Assembly (NCBI GenBank): GCA_903881535.1
Contig: CAIRTT010000280.1
Location: forward strand, 1 to 15,547
From: an uncultured Armatimonadota bacterium
Lineage (GTDB): Bacteria; Armatimonadota; Armatimonadia; Armatimonadales; Armatimonadaceae
DNA length: 15,547 nt
Direction: 5' to 3'
In this document: positions 13,414-15,547 of the stretch, piece after piece
Layout: the number at the start of each line of letters is the position of its first letter
Position numbering within the stretch: the first letter of the stretch is position 1
Notes under the pieces: model-generated
Databases searched by the model: none
Seen by the model: the letters and a program-made list of their open reading frames with translations, nothing else
Told to the model about the DNA's origin: nothing
Made by a program: the position numbers and the translations under genes

Positions 13414-15547
13414 ATGTCTTATATGCCCCGTCGCCAGCCGTTTACAGACCCGATTAAGCCGCGTTTAACAGACCGAATCAACCTCCTTACACCGCAAGAC
13501 ATTCAAGTCTCCGGCTGGCTTGGCTCCCGAATTGCATCCAATGGACAAGGACGCCTTGCCCCAATGGACACCACTCCCCTCCTCGCAGGGTTTAAGCAGC
13601 GCCCCGGGACTCACCCGTGGATTGGTGAGCATGTTGGCAAATATCTGGACGCGCTCTCCCTCGAATGGGCACGCACCGGCAACGCTGCCGTCCGAACCAA
13701 ACTTGATCAAACCGTCGCCGAGCTGGTTGCCTGTGTGGAACCCGATGGATACCTCGGAACCTATACCCGTGACAAGCGCTTTGGGCTATTCGATGGAGCA
13801 GATTGGGATGTCTGGTCACACAAATACTGTCTAATCGGACTGTTGCAGGCGCATCGGTGGACAGGCAATCCCCTCGCACTCGATGCCTGCCGGAAGGTCG
13901 GTGACCTCCTGTATGCAAAGTTCGCAGCTCAGCCACAGAGGCTCCTTGATGCGGGTACACACGTTGGGATGGCAGCGACCAGTGTTCTTGAGCCCGTTGT
14001 CCTCCTTTATCGCAGGACCGGTGAGCAGCGCTACTTAATGCTCGCGCACGCGATTGTCGCGGCCATTGAAAGCGAGCGTGGCCCGCGTATTCTGAGCACA
14101 CTCCGTACCCATGGCGGTGTTGAAAAAGTAGCCAATGGCAAAGCATATGAAATGCTATCCAACATGGTGGGGCTGTGTGAATATGCGCGGACAATCGGAG
14201 ATACCGACATCATCCGAACCATAGAGGAAGCCGCAACAGATGTCATCGCAAACCATACCTACATAACTGGATCGATGAGCCACGGCGAACACTTTCACCC
14301 GCATGGCCAGCTTCCAAACGGCACCAATGCCAATGTTGGTGAGACGTGCGTAACCACGACTTGGATCCAGCTTTGTACCCAGCTCCTTCGCCTTACAGGC
14401 AAGCCAACCTATGCCGCGCAGGTTGAGAAGGCGGCGTATAACCATCTCGCAGCTGCACAGCACCCGGATGGACGTACTTGGTGTTACTACACCGCGCTAG
14501 ATGGCACTAAACCCTATACACCGGGAATCAACTGCTGTGTCTCAAGTGGCCCGCGCGCCATGTCGCTTCTGCCCCAAGTGTTCGCCGTTACCGACGCTAA
14601 AGGCGGGCTTGTCTTCACTTTGCCGGAGTCATGTAGCATCACTCACCTCGGAAATGTCTGGATACAAGATGTCGAATGGGTCAATAACCGCGGAGCTGCC
14701 GAAGTACGCTTCCGCTGGACACTAAAGTCAGGCAAAGCCGGAAAGTATGCCATCGGGTGGCGTAAACCAACGTGGATAACCGCAAATGGAACATCCCCCA
14801 TTGCACAACTTCCATCAACGTGGAAAGTCGGACAATCCCAAACATTCACTTGGAGGCTTTCTATCCAGCGCTTGGATGGCAAAGACTCTAACAAAACCCT
14901 TGCGGCGTTCACCTTCGGTCCATGGGTGCTGTCGGCCGTCGCGGGTAAAAAGTCAACGGATAAACCATCAACATTGGTAGTAACTTCCCAAATGCCACAA
15001 CAAACTGGCCAAAGGACATTTACACTCAAAACTACCAAGGGTTCTATTCCCCTTCAGCCGTTCGCAGACTGCGGCACAAGTGGCGAAGACTATACGGTTT
15101 GGCTGCGCACAAATGCGCCGAAGCAACGTCGTGTAGGTAATGTCCTCCTCGGTGGCACCGAGTCCCGCTCGCGCCCTGGGAACATTAATGGCTCCATCGT
15201 GGATGGCGAGCCGAAGTCCATCGTCGTGACGCATAGTGGTGCGAGGGCGGAGCTGGATTGGTACGCTGTCCACACTGCGGAACAAGTGGACATCGACAAG
15301 ATTATCTTCACCCACGGACATTGTTTTTTTGATGGCGGATGGTTTGTGGGAGCCCCGATGGTGGAAGCACAGGACGCACCCGGTGGTCCTTGGAAGGCGC
15401 TTGGACGCCTGCCGGGTTATCCACAGACGAGCGCTGACCAGCAGCCCCCGCTCACCGATGGACAGGAATTTACCTTACGCCTGCAAGCGCCTCGATCCAT
15501 TGTCGGTGTCCGCGTAAGCGGCATCCCAGCCAACGGTACCAACCCTA
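13414..15547 (+). CDS. GH127-type beta-L-arabinofuranosidase (DUF1680), partial
   Basis: My own translation gives 711 residues without a stop, running off the right edge. The glycosidase domain shows the features of GH127/DUF1680 enzymes such as HypBA1, which release L-arabinofuranose using a cysteine nucleophile held by zinc. SHGEHF carries Glu292, the likely acid/base. GETC carries Glu310 and Cys312, and NCC carries Cys374-Cys375, together the expected Zn(Cys)3(Glu) site, with Cys374 as nucleophile. GHWAxxL-like helices with WIGEHVGKYLDAL (about 65-80) precede these, and beta-sandwich domains follow. The related family GH146 is an alternative. The N-terminus MSYMPRRQPFTDPIKPR has no signal peptide, so the enzyme is probably cytoplasmic. 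The start may be the ATG at 13414 or 13423; neither has a clear ribosome binding site. It diverges from the transporter-esterase operon. Confidence 0.9.
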   Translation, partial: MSYMPRRQPFTDPIKPRLTDRINLLTPQDIQVSGWLGSRIASNGQGRLAPMDTTPLLAGFKQRPGTHPWIGEHVGKYLDALSLEWARTGNAAVRTKLDQTVAELVACVEPDGYLGTYTRDKRFGLFDGADWDVWSHKYCLIGLLQAHRWTGNPLALDACRKVGDLLYAKFAAQPQRLLDAGTHVGMAATSVLEPVVLLYRRTGEQRYLMLAHAIVAAIESERGPRILSTLRTHGGVEKVANGKAYEMLSNMVGLCEYARTIGDTDIIRTIEEAATDVIANHTYITGSMSHGEHFHPHGQLPNGTNANVGETCVTTTWIQLCTQLLRLTGKPTYAAQVEKAAYNHLAAAQHPDGRTWCYYTALDGTKPYTPGINCCVSSGPRAMSLLPQVFAVTDAKGGLVFTLPESCSITHLGNVWIQDVEWVNNRGAAEVRFRWTLKSGKAGKYAIGWRKPTWITANGTSPIAQLPSTWKVGQSQTFTWRLSIQRLDGKDSNKTLAAFTFGPWVLSAVAGKKSTDKPSTLVVTSQMPQQTGQRTFTLKTTKGSIPLQPFADCGTSGEDYTVWLRTNAPKQRRVGNVLLGGTESRSRPGNINGSIVDGEPKSIVVTHSGARAELDWYAVHTAEQVDIDKIIFTHGHCFFDGGWFVGAPMVEAQDAPGGPWKALGRLPGYPQTSADQQPPLTDGQEFTLRLQAPRSIVGVRVSGIPANGTNP

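Noticed and set aside
13592..14194. Open frame of 200 codons on the minus strand
   Set aside because: It is antisense to the GH127 gene, whose catalytic motifs are intact in the other direction.
1..15547. CRISPR arrays, insertion sequences or phage genes
   Set aside because: I saw no regularly spaced direct repeats, no transposase or integrase motifs, and no abrupt change in composition.

Overview
The window looks like an ordinary chromosomal stretch of a free-living bacterium of moderate GC (mid-50s %, estimated by eye) with a didermal, polysaccharide-coated envelope. Three things point that way: a UDP-glucose dehydrogenase with a heptose-phosphate-type kinase, Sec and Tat-like export signals, and a DUF1800/DUF1501 pair. 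A SpoIIIAA/Ycf45-like AAA ATPase with an R3H tail next to DUF1800/DUF1501 genes and a GH127 locus would fit a member of the Armatimonadota (Fimbriimonadia-like). That assignment rests on gene content alone and is a low-to-moderate confidence inference. I see no transposase, integrase, phage gene or CRISPR array.

Layout. (1) Positions 1-3611, minus strand: glcF-like Fe-S oxidoreductase subunit, then the R3H AAA ATPase, then an HD-domain nucleotidase whose end runs off the left edge. The three are tightly packed and probably one transcript. (2) 3646-4272, plus strand: a small secreted protein of unknown function, read from a TTG start with a strong ribosome binding site, then a tRNA-Arg gene with its own good promoter and a strong intrinsic terminator. 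The anticodon reads GCG, which is unusual for bacteria. (3) 4402-6841, minus strand: a PfkB kinase of the RfaE/HldA type followed by ugd, closed by a hairpin. A TATAAT box only 7 nt before the kinase ATG suggests a leaderless mRNA. (4) 6941-10154, plus strand: three overlapping genes, a four-helix membrane protein, a DUF1800 protein and a DUF1501 protein, ending in a bidirectional terminator shared with the converging gene. (5) 10215-13312, minus strand: an MFS transporter of the anion:cation symporter type, overlapping (ATGA) a secreted esterase fused to a beta-propeller. (6) 13414 to the right edge, plus strand: a GH127-type beta-L-arabinofuranosidase, divergent from the transporter.

How they fit. 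Regions 5 and 6 look like a small carbohydrate-use locus: an exported esterase may free sugars from esters, the MFS protein may import an acidic or small sugar, and the apparently cytoplasmic GH127 enzyme may cleave arabinosides. A symmetrically placed inverted repeat sits in the middle of the divergent promoter region. Region 3 supplies envelope sugar precursors. Region 4 is the part with least known biology: a translationally coupled, membrane-associated DUF1800/DUF1501 module whose DUF1501 member lacks the export signal usual for that family. No stretch over 300 bases lacks a gene. The longest gap, 4236-4457, holds two hairpins.
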